From: an uncultured Bacilli bacterium
GTDB lineage: Bacteria; Bacillota_I; Bacilli_A; RF39; UBA660
Length of the DNA: 38,882 nucleotides
Assembly: GCA_934101425.1 (NCBI GenBank)
Contig: CAKOQQ010000009.1
Location: forward strand, 1-38,882
Direction: 5' to 3'
Below the pieces are notes generated by a model. It was given only the letters and a program-made list of their open reading frames with translations. It had not been told where the DNA came from and made no database searches. Positions 22,934-31,030 of this stretch are shown here, piece by piece (position 1 is the stretch's first letter; every line of letters begins with the position of its first letter). A program made the position numbers and the translations under genes.

Positions 22934-23281
22934 ATGAAAAAATTAGCTAATATTTTATTATTATTCGTAATGTGTTTTGCATTAGTTGGATGTGGAAAAA
23001 ATAAAAAAGAAGAAACTAACTTAGAAGAAAAAGCAAAAGAAAGTGTAACTGCTTTAGCTAAGTCTGCACAACAATATTTTGTAGATCGTATTACAAAAGG
23101 TGAAGGATTTGTATGGGAAATGGATGCTACAGAAGTATCTGTTAGTGAAAAACCAAGTTCTGGACAAGTTACATTTACTCCAAACCCAACTGGTGATGCT
23201 CCTATAGTAACTATAAAAGACGCTAAATTTGGAGATTATACTTGTAGTTACGAAAATGAAACTGCAAATTGCACAAAATAA
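22934..23281 (+). CDS. Lipoprotein carrying a pilin-type head domain
   Basis: The product has 115 residues. Residues 1-20 are a lipoprotein signal ending in the lipobox LVGC, with Cys20 the lipid-modified residue. After a short charged linker (KNKKEETN), residues 30-115 follow the pilin head at 21985 and 22475: an amphipathic helix (ESVTALAKSAQQYFVDRI), a strand pair, then VTIKDAKFGDYTCSYENETANC with the same two closing cysteines. The pilin assembly helix has been replaced by a lipid anchor, so it should sit on the outer face of the membrane, not in a fibre. It may be a pilus base or assembly factor, or a decoy subunit. It has its own promoter and terminator. Confidence 0.8.
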   Translation: MKKLANILLLFVMCFALVGCGKNKKEETNLEEKAKESVTALAKSAQQYFVDRITKGEGFVWEMDATEVSVSEKPSSGQVTFTPNPTGDAPIVTIKDAKFGDYTCSYENETANCTK

Positions 23282-23303
23282 GGATTTTATAATCCTTTTT
23301 TTT
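23280..23303 (+). terminator. Terminator after the pilin-head lipoprotein
   Basis: AAGGATT pairs with AATCCTT around TTAT, followed by a T run that abuts the lepA promoter. Confidence 0.85.
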
Positions 23304-23304
23304 G

Positions 23305-23327
23305 TGTTATAATTTCTATTAGGTGAT
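23305..23327 (+). promoter_or_regulatory. Compact promoter-ribosome-site, lepA
   Basis: Extended -10 TGTTATAAT (TATAAT at 23308-23313), eight bases, GGTGAT (23322-23327), three bases, ATG 23331. The gap is two bases longer than usual. Confidence 0.7.
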
Positions 23328-23330
23328 TTT

Positions 23331-25127
23331 ATGAAACAGGAAAATATTCGTAATTTTTCTATTATTGCACATATTGATCATGGTAAATCTACTCTTGCAG
23401 ATAGAATATTAGAAATAACAAATGCTATAGATAAAAGAGAAGCTAAAGATCAACTTTTAGATAATATGGATTTAGAGCGTGAAAGAGGAATTACAATAAA
23501 ATTAAATGCGGTAAAATTAAAATATAATTATAAAGATGAAGATTATATTTTGCATTTAATTGATACTCCAGGTCATGTTGATTTTAGTTATGAAGTATCA
23601 AGAAGCTTAGCTGCTTGTGAAGGAGCTATTTTAGTTGTTGATGCAGCTCAAGGAATTGAAGCTCAAACATTAGCTAATTTATTTTTAGCTCTTGAAAATA
23701 ATTTAACTATTATTCCTGTTATAAATAAAATTGATTTACCAAATGCATATCCAGAACGCGTAAAAAAAGAACTTATTGATATGTTAGGATTTAGTGAAGA
23801 TGAAATAATTCTTACAAGTGCTAAAGAAGGAATTGGTATAAAAGAATTAGTAGAAACTATAATAAAGAAAGTACCAGCTCCAAAAGGAAATAAAAAAGAT
23901 AAATTACAAGCATTAATATTTGATAGTTATTATGATGCTTATAGAGGTATTGTTTTATCAGTTAGAGTAGTAAATGGAACTTTAAAAGTAGGAGATACTA
24001 TTCGCATGATGAATAATAAAGCAACATATGAAGTAAATGAGTTATGTGTACATACTCCAAAAGAAGTTAAAGTAAATGAATTAAGTACCGGATGTGTAGG
24101 AATAGTATCTGCTAGTATTAAAAAGATTGATGATGTAACTGTTGGTGATACTATTACATTAGATTCTAATCCTGCTACTAGTAGTTTACCTGGCTATAAA
24201 GCTATTAAACCAATGGTATTCTGTGGATTATATCCAATAGAATCTTCTAAGTATCCAGATTTAAGAGATGCTTTAGAAAAATTAAAACTTAATGATGCTG
24301 CTTTAGAGTTTCAACCAGAAACAAGTAAAGCTTTAGGATTTGGTTTTAGATGTGGATTCTTAGGATTACTTCATTTAGAAATAATAGAAGAAAGAATTGA
24401 AAGAGAATTTAAACTAGATCTTATTGCAACTTCTCCATCTGTTATATATGAAGTAGAACTTACTGATAAATCTACAATATATATAGATAGTCCAGTAAAG
24501 ATGCCAGTCGAGCAAAAAATAAAGGATATAAAAGAACCATATATTAGAACTAATATCTTTGTACCAAGCACATATATAGGACCTATTATGGAATTATGTC
24601 AAGATAAAAGAGGTAACTATATTGGTATGGAATATATAGATCAAACTAGAGTAAATATTCATTATGAAATACCACTTTCTGAAATAGTATATGATTTCTT
24701 TGATAAATTAAAATCTACTACAAAAGGATATGCCTCATTTGATTATGAATTTATAGGTTATAAAAGTAGTAAATTAGTTAAGATGGATATACTTCTTAAC
24801 AATGAAATAATTGATGCTTTAAGTATAATAGTACATAAAGATTTTGCTTATAAAAGAGGTAAAGCTATAGTTGAAAATTTAAGAAAAATGATTCCAAGAC
24901 AACAATTTGAAGTACCTATACAAGCTTGTATAGGTAATAAAGCTATTGCAAGAGCTGATATAAAAGCTGTAAGAAAAAATGTACTTGCTAAATGTTATGG
25001 TGGAGACGTATCTAGAAAAAGAAAATTACTAGAAAAGCAAAAAGAAGGGAAAAAAAGAATGAAGATGGTTGGTAGTGTAGAAGTACCACAAGAAGCATTC
25101 TTAAGTGTTCTTAGTATGGATGAATAG
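23331..25127 (+). CDS. lepA: Elongation factor 4 (LepA)
   Basis: This is a 598-residue translational GTPase that acts on the ribosome during elongation and in 30S biogenesis. The G domain has AHIDHGKST at 13-21 (G1), DLERERGITI (G2), DTPGHVDF (G3), NKID (G4) and TSAKEG (G5). The C-terminal half carries EF-G-like domains III and V and the LepA-specific C-terminal domain (ARADIKAVRKNVLAKCYGGD and SRKRKLLEKQKEGKKRM). Length and motifs are complete. It is transcribed alone, with its own promoter and terminator. Confidence 0.97.
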   Translation: MKQENIRNFSIIAHIDHGKSTLADRILEITNAIDKREAKDQLLDNMDLERERGITIKLNAVKLKYNYKDEDYILHLIDTPGHVDFSYEVSRSLAACEGAILVVDAAQGIEAQTLANLFLALENNLTIIPVINKIDLPNAYPERVKKELIDMLGFSEDEIILTSAKEGIGIKELVETIIKKVPAPKGNKKDKLQALIFDSYYDAYRGIVLSVRVVNGTLKVGDTIRMMNNKATYEVNELCVHTPKEVKVNELSTGCVGIVSASIKKIDDVTVGDTITLDSNPATSSLPGYKAIKPMVFCGLYPIESSKYPDLRDALEKLKLNDAALEFQPETSKALGFGFRCGFLGLLHLEIIEERIEREFKLDLIATSPSVIYEVELTDKSTIYIDSPVKMPVEQKIKDIKEPYIRTNIFVPSTYIGPIMELCQDKRGNYIGMEYIDQTRVNIHYEIPLSEIVYDFFDKLKSTTKGYASFDYEFIGYKSSKLVKMDILLNNEIIDALSIIVHKDFAYKRGKAIVENLRKMIPRQQFEVPIQACIGNKAIARADIKAVRKNVLAKCYGGDVSRKRKLLEKQKEGKKRMKMVGSVEVPQEAFLSVLSMDE

Positions 25128-25155
25128 AGTTTTTTATGTAAAAACTCTTTTTTTA
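25126..25155 (+). terminator. Terminator after lepA
   Basis: AGAGTTTTT pairs with AAAAACTCT around TATGT, followed by a T run. It overlaps the end of the TAG stop. Confidence 0.85.
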
Positions 25156-25170
25156 TTCACAAAAATATCT

Positions 25171-25188
25171 TATAATAGATATGGTGAA
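25171..25188 (+). promoter_or_regulatory. Compact promoter-ribosome-site, SpoIIID-like gene
   Basis: TATAAT (25171-25176), six bases, GGTGAA (25183-25188), four bases, ATG 25193. It heads a run of closely packed genes beginning with hemW. Confidence 0.65.
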
Positions 25189-25192
25189 GTAT

Positions 25193-25501
25193 ATGTTAAG
25201 TGAATATCAAGAAAAAGTAATATTAGAAAAAGTAAAGAAAGTAGTGGAAGAATTTTCTAAGTGTTCTGGTTCTATAGAAGAAATTAGTAAAAGAACAGGT
25301 ATTTCTACTTCTTCAGTTCAAAGATATTTAAATAGTGAAAGAGTAGTAACTTTATTTGGAACTGAAGTAGCTTTATCTATAAAAGAACAATTACAAAAAC
25401 AACTTTTAGAAGCTAAAAAGAAGGGTGGAAAAAGTTATAGTGAATCTAATACACCTACTTTTGATAGTGAAGGCAAATTTACTGGAAGTAAAAAAAGATG
25501 A
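25193..25501 (+). CDS. Small helix-turn-helix regulator, SpoIIID-like
   Basis: The product has 102 residues when started at ATG 25193, which is placed correctly behind GGTGAA; an in-frame ATG at 25187 and the upstream codons overlap that site. Residues 1-80 are helical, and SIEEISKRTGISTSSVQRYL is a clear helix-turn-helix in which the second helix reads DNA. The overall plan (N-terminal helix, HTH, long C-terminal helix, disordered basic tail) resembles SpoIIID, the mother-cell regulator of sporulation. The tail has Ser, Gly and Lys-rich sequence ending SKKR. Its stop overlaps the hemW start (ATGA). SpoIIID kinship is by pattern only. Confidence 0.6.
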   Translation: MLSEYQEKVILEKVKKVVEEFSKCSGSIEEISKRTGISTSSVQRYLNSERVVTLFGTEVALSIKEQLQKQLLEAKKKGGKSYSESNTPTFDSEGKFTGSKKR

Positions 25502-26577
25502 AATCAGTATATATTCATATACCATTTTGTAAAAGTATATGTAGTTATTGTGATTTTTGTAAGATGTATTATAATTCTAAATTCGTAAATGATTATTTAG
25601 AAGCATTAGAAAAAGAAATAAAAAGTAATTACAAAAATGAAGTAATAAGTACTTTATATATAGGTGGTGGTACACCTAATTGTTTAAGTAATGATGAATT
25701 AAAAAAATTATTTGATATTGTTAAAATATTTAAACTAGATAAGGATTACGAATTTACTATTGAATGTAATGTAGAATTTATAACTACAGATAATTTAAAA
25801 ATATTTAAAGATAATAAAGTAAATAGACTAAGTATTGGTATTGAAAGTGTTAATAGTAATAATTTAAAATATTTAAATAGGAATTATGATAAAAAATTAG
25901 TAGAAGAAAAAGTTTTATTAGCTAAAAAATACTTTAATAATATAAATGGTGATTTAATTTATGCATTACCTAATTCTAATATAAAAGATTTAGAAGAAGA
26001 TATTAGTTTTTTACTTAGTCTAGATTTAGAACATATATCTACATATTCTCTTATTATTGAAGATAATACTATATTAAAAAATAATAATGCCAAGAATATA
26101 GATGAAGAAGTAGACTATGAGATGTATAAACTAATATGTGATAAATTAAAAGATTATCATCATTATGAAATAAGTAATTTTAGTAAATACGGTTATGAAT
26201 CAAAACATAATTTAACTTATTGGCATAATTTAAATTATTATGGATTTGGACTTGGTGCATCAGGATATATAGATAATATTAGATATGATAATACTAGGAG
26301 TTTAAATAATTATATAAAAGGTAATTATGTATTAAATAAAGAAGTGGTAGATACTAATTTATCTAAAGAATATTACCTAATATTAGGTTTAAGACTTATA
26401 GATGGTATAAATATTAGAGATTACAATAATAGATACAATGATGATTTATTAAAAAATGAAGTAATAAGTAAGCTAATAAATGAAAATAAAATAGTACTTG
26501 ATAAAGGTAATATTAAAATAAATATAGATTATATATATGTATCAAATGATATATTAGTAGAAATAATTGGAGGTTAA
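25498..26577 (+). CDS. hemW: HemW-type radical SAM protein
   Basis: This is a 359-residue radical SAM protein of the HemW family, long annotated as oxygen-independent coproporphyrinogen oxidase but known in other bacteria to bind or insert haem. The cluster cysteines are Cys11, Cys15 and Cys18 (CKSICSYCDFC), with Cys21 following, as in HemW. The IGGGTPNCLS segment and the later HYEISNFSKYGYESKHNLTYWHN... match the family. The C-terminal winged domain is present (LRLIDGINIRDYNNRY). No other haem gene is in the window. It overlaps the HTH gene by four bases, and the HD gene follows one base after its stop. Confidence 0.9.
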   Translation: MKSVYIHIPFCKSICSYCDFCKMYYNSKFVNDYLEALEKEIKSNYKNEVISTLYIGGGTPNCLSNDELKKLFDIVKIFKLDKDYEFTIECNVEFITTDNLKIFKDNKVNRLSIGIESVNSNNLKYLNRNYDKKLVEEKVLLAKKYFNNINGDLIYALPNSNIKDLEEDISFLLSLDLEHISTYSLIIEDNTILKNNNAKNIDEEVDYEMYKLICDKLKDYHHYEISNFSKYGYESKHNLTYWHNLNYYGFGLGASGYIDNIRYDNTRSLNNYIKGNYVLNKEVVDTNLSKEYYLILGLRLIDGINIRDYNNRYNDDLLKNEVISKLINENKIVLDKGNIKINIDYIYVSNDILVEIIGG

Positions 26578-26578
26578 T

Positions 26579-27163
26579 ATGGGGTTATTTGGATTATCAC
26601 ATGAATTCAAAAAAGAATTATATTATGTAAAAGATAAAAATTATAAGAAAGCGATGCTAAAATTATTGGATGGACTTCCAGGATATTTTTACGTGATAGG
26701 TGAAAGTTTTAATAACCCATATGTAGCTGAATATTCAAAAGGTAGATGTGGAAAAATCAAAGAAACTAAAGTATCTACTAGAATAGCTTATGAACTATTA
26801 TCTGATCCTATAATAGGTAGTGATTATAGCGAAAAAGAAAAAGATTTAATTTTAATGTCTATTATCTTACATGATGGATTAGAAAGAGGGAGACTTGGAG
26901 TGGATGCGGTAGTTTTTGAGCATCCAATACTAATATCTGAATACATTAAATATGCAAATGTAGGCTTAACACTAGAAGATAGAGATTTCTTGTGTTCAAT
27001 GGTAGAAGCTCACTCAGGAATTGATAATCATCATGATAGAAATGATAGAGTATTACCACTGCCACAAAGTAAATATCAAAAATTTGTATACATGTGTATT
27101 AAAATGGGGAATATGAAATTCTTTGATATAAAATTTAATGCTAATAATGAAATAGAAAAGTAG
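26579..27163 (+). CDS. HD-domain-like protein
   Basis: The product has 194 residues from ATG 26579, preceded by GGAGG; an in-frame upstream ATG at 26567 lies inside hemW. The recognisable core is STRIAYELLSD, LILMSIILHDGLERG with the His-Asp pair, VFEHPILISEYI and MVEAHSGID, in the order of HD-fold hydrolases. The first metal His usually found before the core is not evident, so the metal site may be partial or differently built. Similar proteins occur in phage and gut-bacteria genomes. It lies between hemW and the thymidylate-kinase-like gene, eight bases from the latter; a nucleotide-linked role is plausible. Confidence 0.65.
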   Translation: MGLFGLSHEFKKELYYVKDKNYKKAMLKLLDGLPGYFYVIGESFNNPYVAEYSKGRCGKIKETKVSTRIAYELLSDPIIGSDYSEKEKDLILMSIILHDGLERGRLGVDAVVFEHPILISEYIKYANVGLTLEDRDFLCSMVEAHSGIDNHHDRNDRVLPLPQSKYQKFVYMCIKMGNMKFFDIKFNANNEIEK

Positions 27164-27170
27164 GTGTATT

Positions 27171-27875
27171 ATGAAAGGTAAATTAATAGTAGTAGAAGGT
27201 ACTGATTGTTCTGGTAAAGAAACACAAACTAAACTTCTTATTGAACATATGAAAAAAGAGGGACTCAAAGTAGAAAAATTCAGTTTTCCTATGTATGATA
27301 CTCCAACTGGTAAAATAGTAGGTGGCCCATATTTAGGCAAAAGTTATATTTGTAATGGTTGGTTTAGTGAAGGAGCAGCTTTAGTTGATGGTAAAGTTGC
27401 AAGCCTATACTATGCAGCAGATAGACTTTATAATATAAAAAGTATAACAAATTTATTAGATAGTGGTGTAAATGTTATATTAGATAGATATGTATATTCT
27501 AATATGGCTCATCAAGGTGGAAAGTTACCAACTAAAGAAAAAAGAAGTGAAATGTATAAATGGTTAAGTGCCTTAGAATTTGATCTTCTTGGTCTACCTA
27601 TACCTGATATTAAAATATTTTTACATTTACCATATGAAGGATCTTGTATCTTAAGAAAAAGTAGAAGCGCAAAAGAAGCTTTAGATGAACTTGAAAGTAA
27701 TGAAGAGCATTTAAAAATAGCTGAAAGAGCATACACTGAAATAGCTAGTGAATTTGGTTTTGATACTATTGAATGTATGGAAAATGATAGAATTAAAAGT
27801 ATAGAAGAAATAAATAAAGAATTATTAAGAGTTGTAGAAAGTAAATTAAAACATGGGAAACAAAAAATTAAATGA
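27171..27875 (+). CDS. tmk: Thymidylate kinase-like P-loop kinase
   Basis: The product is a 234-residue dTMP-kinase-type enzyme, which would phosphorylate dTMP to dTDP. The P-loop is EGTDCSGKETQ (about residues 9-19), with Cys where most enzymes have Gly. The DRY motif follows (ILDRYVYSNMAHQG), then the nucleotide-base strand (DIKIFLHLP), and the LID region carries Arg/Lys (RKSRSAKEAL). An insert around residues 45-70 (TGKIVGGPYLGKSY, GWFSEGAAL) is typical of a branch found in gut Bacillota. It is slightly longer than the usual 205-215. Its end overlaps the DUF3137 gene by 23 bases in another frame. Confidence 0.82.
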   Translation: MKGKLIVVEGTDCSGKETQTKLLIEHMKKEGLKVEKFSFPMYDTPTGKIVGGPYLGKSYICNGWFSEGAALVDGKVASLYYAADRLYNIKSITNLLDSGVNVILDRYVYSNMAHQGGKLPTKEKRSEMYKWLSALEFDLLGLPIPDIKIFLHLPYEGSCILRKSRSAKEALDELESNEEHLKIAERAYTEIASEFGFDTIECMENDRIKSIEEINKELLRVVESKLKHGKQKIK

Positions 27876-28755
27876 GTTAAAAGAGCAAATTAAAAGTGAA
27901 GAAAATAAGTGCTTAATATTAGGAATAGTAGTTTCAGTAGTTTTATTTTTAATTACAAAGTCTTATATATCAATATTTGGTGGTATAATATTTTCTATAA
28001 TACTTTCTAGTGTAAGTCTTAGTAGTTTAAGACATGAATATCAAAGTGAATTTAAAAGAATATTTGTAGAAAATACTTTAAAAGAATATTTTACTGATTT
28101 AGTATATGATTCAAATAAAGGATTAGATGAAAATATATTAAGTAGTACAGGAATGATTTATACTGGAGATAAATATCAATCTAATGATTTTGCTTCTGGT
28201 AAATATAAAGATGTTAATTTCATGCAAGCGGATGTAAAAATAGATGAGTTACATGTTACTAGAGATGATAAAGGTCATACTAGAGCATACTATGTAACGC
28301 TTTTCTTAGGAAAATGGATGATATTTGATTTTAATAAAGAGTTTAAAGCAAACTTTCAAGTAGTTGAAAAAAACTTTAGTGTCAGTAAAATAGGAGACTC
28401 TGTATTTAAAAATAGTAAATTTGAGAAAGTTGAAATGGAAGGAATTAAGTTCAATGAAGAATTTACTATTTATGCAGAAAATGCACATGATGTTTATTAC
28501 ATATTAACTCCTCAAATAATGGAAAAATTACATGAATTAAATGAAAAAATAGATGGAGAACTATATTTCGGATTTATAAACAATAAACTTTATATAGGAG
28601 TAGATACAGGTAGTGATTCATTTGAAGCTCCTGATGTATATGATAAAGTAACTGATGAAGAAGTATATAAAAAAATAAAGAAAGAAATATCACTAATAAC
28701 AATGTTTGTAGATACATTAGAATTAGATAATGGTATATTTAGAAAGGTGGTGTAG
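27853..28755 (+). CDS. DUF3137 membrane protein
   Basis: The product has 300 residues. A helical start (residues 1-20) is followed by two hydrophobic helices (about 22-40 and 41-58), then a cytoplasmic-looking soluble domain of about 235 residues. The pattern TGDKYQSNDFASGKYKDVNFMQADVKIDE... and LFLGKWMIFDF matches DUF3137, a family repeatedly found next to lemA. Function is unknown. The start ATG lies inside the kinase gene, and LemA follows one base after the stop, so the kinase, DUF3137 and LemA genes form one transcription unit. Confidence 0.8.
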   Translation: MGNKKLNELKEQIKSEENKCLILGIVVSVVLFLITKSYISIFGGIIFSIILSSVSLSSLRHEYQSEFKRIFVENTLKEYFTDLVYDSNKGLDENILSSTGMIYTGDKYQSNDFASGKYKDVNFMQADVKIDELHVTRDDKGHTRAYYVTLFLGKWMIFDFNKEFKANFQVVEKNFSVSKIGDSVFKNSKFEKVEMEGIKFNEEFTIYAENAHDVYYILTPQIMEKLHELNEKIDGELYFGFINNKLYIGVDTGSDSFEAPDVYDKVTDEEVYKKIKKEISLITMFVDTLELDNGIFRKVV

Positions 28756-28756
28756 T

Positions 28757-29299
28757 ATGATATATATAGCAATTATAGTATTAGTAATCATAGTATCAAT
28801 AATAGGTTGGTACATAAGTGTATCTAATCAGTTAAATAGATTAGTAGTAAAAGTAGATGAAGCAGAATCTGGTATTGATGTAGCTTTAACTAAGAGATAC
28901 GATGTTTTAGTTAAAATGATGGATACAGTAAAAGCTTATACTAAGCACGAAAAAGAAACTTTATTTGAAGTAATCAAATTAAGAAGTGGTATGACAATGG
29001 CAGAAAAAAATAAAGCTAGTCATATGATGGATGAAAATATGAATAAAATAAATGCTTTAATGGAAGCATATCCAGAACTTAAGTCTAGTGAAAACTATTT
29101 AGAACTTCAAAAATCTATATTAGATGTAGAAGAACATTTACAAGCTGCTAGAAGATTATATAATTCAAATATTTCTATTTTGAATCAACTTATAGTAACT
29201 TTCCCAGCTAGTATGGTTGCAAATAGTAAAGGACTTACTAAAAAAGATTTCTTCGAAGCTGAAAGCCATAAAAAAGAAGATGTAAAAATTGATTTATAA
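28757..29299 (+). CDS. lemA: LemA family protein
   Basis: The product has 180 residues from ATG 28757, behind AAAGGTGG; upstream in-frame starts lie in the DUF3137 gene. A single N-terminal helix (about residues 2-22) anchors an otherwise alpha-helical bundle. The signature stretch NQLNRLVVKVDEAESGIDVALTKRYDVL, the helix QKSILDVEEHLQAARRLYNSNIS, and FPASMVA near the end are those of LemA, whose fold is a helical hairpin on the outside or inside of the membrane depending on species. The molecular role is unknown. It is the last gene of the unit. Confidence 0.9.
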   Translation: MIYIAIIVLVIIVSIIGWYISVSNQLNRLVVKVDEAESGIDVALTKRYDVLVKMMDTVKAYTKHEKETLFEVIKLRSGMTMAEKNKASHMMDENMNKINALMEAYPELKSSENYLELQKSILDVEEHLQAARRLYNSNISILNQLIVTFPASMVANSKGLTKKDFFEAESHKKEDVKIDL

Positions 29300-29324
29300 A
29301 ATTAGCTTAATGCTAATTTTTTTT
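29299..29324 (+). terminator. Terminator after lemA
   Basis: AAATTAGC pairs with GCTAATTT around TTAAT, followed by a T run. Confidence 0.85.
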
Positions 29325-29349
29325 ATAAATTGTAAATACTATAATTTAT

Positions 29350-29519
29350 AATTATCGTGATCAATTAGGATATCACAGTTTAGCAACTATTGGTCAAAAT
29401 AAATATGCATGGTTATATGATAATACAAGAGTATGTATAGCAGGAGGATGTAATGTGGCTGACATGGTAGAAATGGCATTCATCCAGTAATAGAAGTATC
29501 TAGAACTACAATTTCATAA
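29350..29519 (+). pseudogene. Decayed C-terminal fragment of the surface-protein family at 16855
   Basis: Translated from 29350, the frame reads ...QNKYAWLYDNTRVC...GCNVAD, matching NKYAWLFDNTSSC...GCNVAD of the intact protein. The DNA is close as well: AAATAAATATGCATGGTTAT and GGATGTAATGTGGCTGA are shared. After NVAD the frame shifts by one base and the central YW...YAW block is missing. The final bases then read NGIHPVIEVSRTTIS and TAA, matching the family end GVRPVITVSRSIIS. There is no start codon, promoter or N-terminal anchor. This fills the 301-base gap between lemA and pyk; its own perfect-palindrome terminator remains. It is either a dead remnant or a silent donor cassette. Confidence 0.8.
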
Positions 29520-29528
29520 TACTAAAAT

Positions 29529-29554
29529 AAAAGATAACAATTGTTATCTTTTTT
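29529..29554 (+). terminator. Terminator after the pseudogene
   Basis: AAAAGATAACAA and TTGTTATCTTTT form a perfect 24-base palindrome followed by TTC. It persists although the gene it served is broken. Confidence 0.75.
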
Positions 29555-29576
29555 CTTTTATATAAAGTAGAAAGTA

Positions 29577-29597
29577 TGATATAATTAAAATGGTGAT
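29577..29597 (+). promoter_or_regulatory. Compact promoter-ribosome-site module, pyk
   Basis: Extended -10 TGATATAAT (TATAAT at 29580-29585), six bases, GGTGAT (29592-29597), three bases, ATG 29601. Confidence 0.75.
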
Positions 29598-29600
29598 AGT

Positions 29601-31016
29601 ATGAATAAAACAAAGATAATTGCTACTGTAGGACCAGTTAGCAGTAATAAAGATATTATTAAAAAATTAATTACAGCCGGTGTTGATGTTATTAGAATTA
29701 ATATGAAACACGCAACTCGTGAATTTTGTGATGAGATTATAAAATCAGTAAATGATCTTAATAAAAGTTTAAAAACGCATATAGGAATAATGGCTGATTT
29801 AAAAGGACCTACTATTACAGTTGGTAAAATGCAAAATGAAAGTGCTTTTTTTAAAAAAGGAGATAAGATTAGAATTTATACTGATGATGTAATAGGTGAT
29901 AGTACTAAGTTTTCAGTATCTTATGCTAATATTTTAGAAGATGTAAGATATGATAGTATTATTAAAATTGGTAGTGGAGAAGTAACTTTAAAGGTATTAG
30001 ATAAAGGTAAAAATTATCTATTATGTGAAGTATTAAAAGAAGGAGTAGTTACTGAAAATAAAACTATAAGTGTTCCTGGTGTTAAACTTAATTTACCATT
30101 CTTAAGTCAAAAAGATATAGATGATATAAAATATGCTAGTAAAAATGGTATTGATTATATTGGACTTTCTTATGTACAAAGTGTTGAAAATGTCCTTGAT
30201 GTAAATGATATGCTAATTGGTTTAGGTAATGATCATATTAGCATAATTGCTAAAATTGAAAATGAATGGGCACTTAATGAAATAGATGAAATAATTAAAT
30301 CATGTGAAGGAGTTATGATAGCTAGAGGAGATTTAGGTGTTGAACTTCCTTTAGAAAGAATTCCTGGTATTCAAAAGATGATTATAAATAAATGTCATAA
30401 ATATGGAAGAATTAGTATAGTAGCTACAGACTTATTACAATCTATGAGTTCTTCACTTGAACCTACTAGAGCTGAAGTAGGAGATATTGCAGGAGCTGTA
30501 TTAGATGGAGTTGATGCGGTACTATTAAGTGATGAAACTACTATAGGATTATATCCAGTTGAAACTATTAAAACTATGGAAAAAATAATTACTGCTGCAG
30601 AATGTGATGTTGATTATGATGCACTTTTATCTAAGGCTATTAAAAATGAAGATAATGACATTACTTGTATGATTGCTTATAATGTTGTTGAAAGTGCTAA
30701 TAGACTAAAATGTAAAAGTATAATTGCACCTACTGTAAGTGGTTATACTGCTAGAAAGATTAGTCGTTTTAGACCATCTTGCCCTATAATAGCTCCAACT
30801 CCTGATGCTGATACTGCAAAATTATTATCTTTGCAATATGGGGTTATACCTGTTTTAGTTGATGAACTTAAAACATTTGATAAAATTGTTGAACATGCAA
30901 GAAAATTAACAAAAGAAATGTTACCAATGGAAAAAGGTGACTACTATATAATTACTGGAGGTTATCCATTTAAAGAAGTAAAACATACTAACTTTATGAA
31001 AATAGAAGAAATATAA
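29601..31016 (+). CDS. pyk: Pyruvate kinase
   Basis: The product is a 471-residue glycolytic enzyme converting phosphoenolpyruvate and ADP to pyruvate and ATP. The barrel carries MADLKGPTITVG, the catalytic Lys in AKIEN, and the metal/substrate segment IARGDLGVELPLERIPGIQKMI. The region around DLLQSMSSSLEPTRAEVGDIAGAVLDGVDAVLLSDETTIG and a C-terminal allosteric domain follow. The extra PEP-utiliser domain of Bacillus-type enzymes is absent. Two signature positions are odd: the N-terminal motif usually ending NFSHG reads INMKHAT, and the usual Q-M/T-x-ESM reads DLLQSM, so this is a divergent branch. It is followed five bases later by the glycosidase gene. Confidence 0.9.
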   Translation: MNKTKIIATVGPVSSNKDIIKKLITAGVDVIRINMKHATREFCDEIIKSVNDLNKSLKTHIGIMADLKGPTITVGKMQNESAFFKKGDKIRIYTDDVIGDSTKFSVSYANILEDVRYDSIIKIGSGEVTLKVLDKGKNYLLCEVLKEGVVTENKTISVPGVKLNLPFLSQKDIDDIKYASKNGIDYIGLSYVQSVENVLDVNDMLIGLGNDHISIIAKIENEWALNEIDEIIKSCEGVMIARGDLGVELPLERIPGIQKMIINKCHKYGRISIVATDLLQSMSSSLEPTRAEVGDIAGAVLDGVDAVLLSDETTIGLYPVETIKTMEKIITAAECDVDYDALLSKAIKNEDNDITCMIAYNVVESANRLKCKSIIAPTVSGYTARKISRFRPSCPIIAPTPDADTAKLLSLQYGVIPVLVDELKTFDKIVEHARKLTKEMLPMEKGDYYIITGGYPFKEVKHTNFMKIEEI

Positions 31017-31030
31017 AAGAGGTGGCTAGT

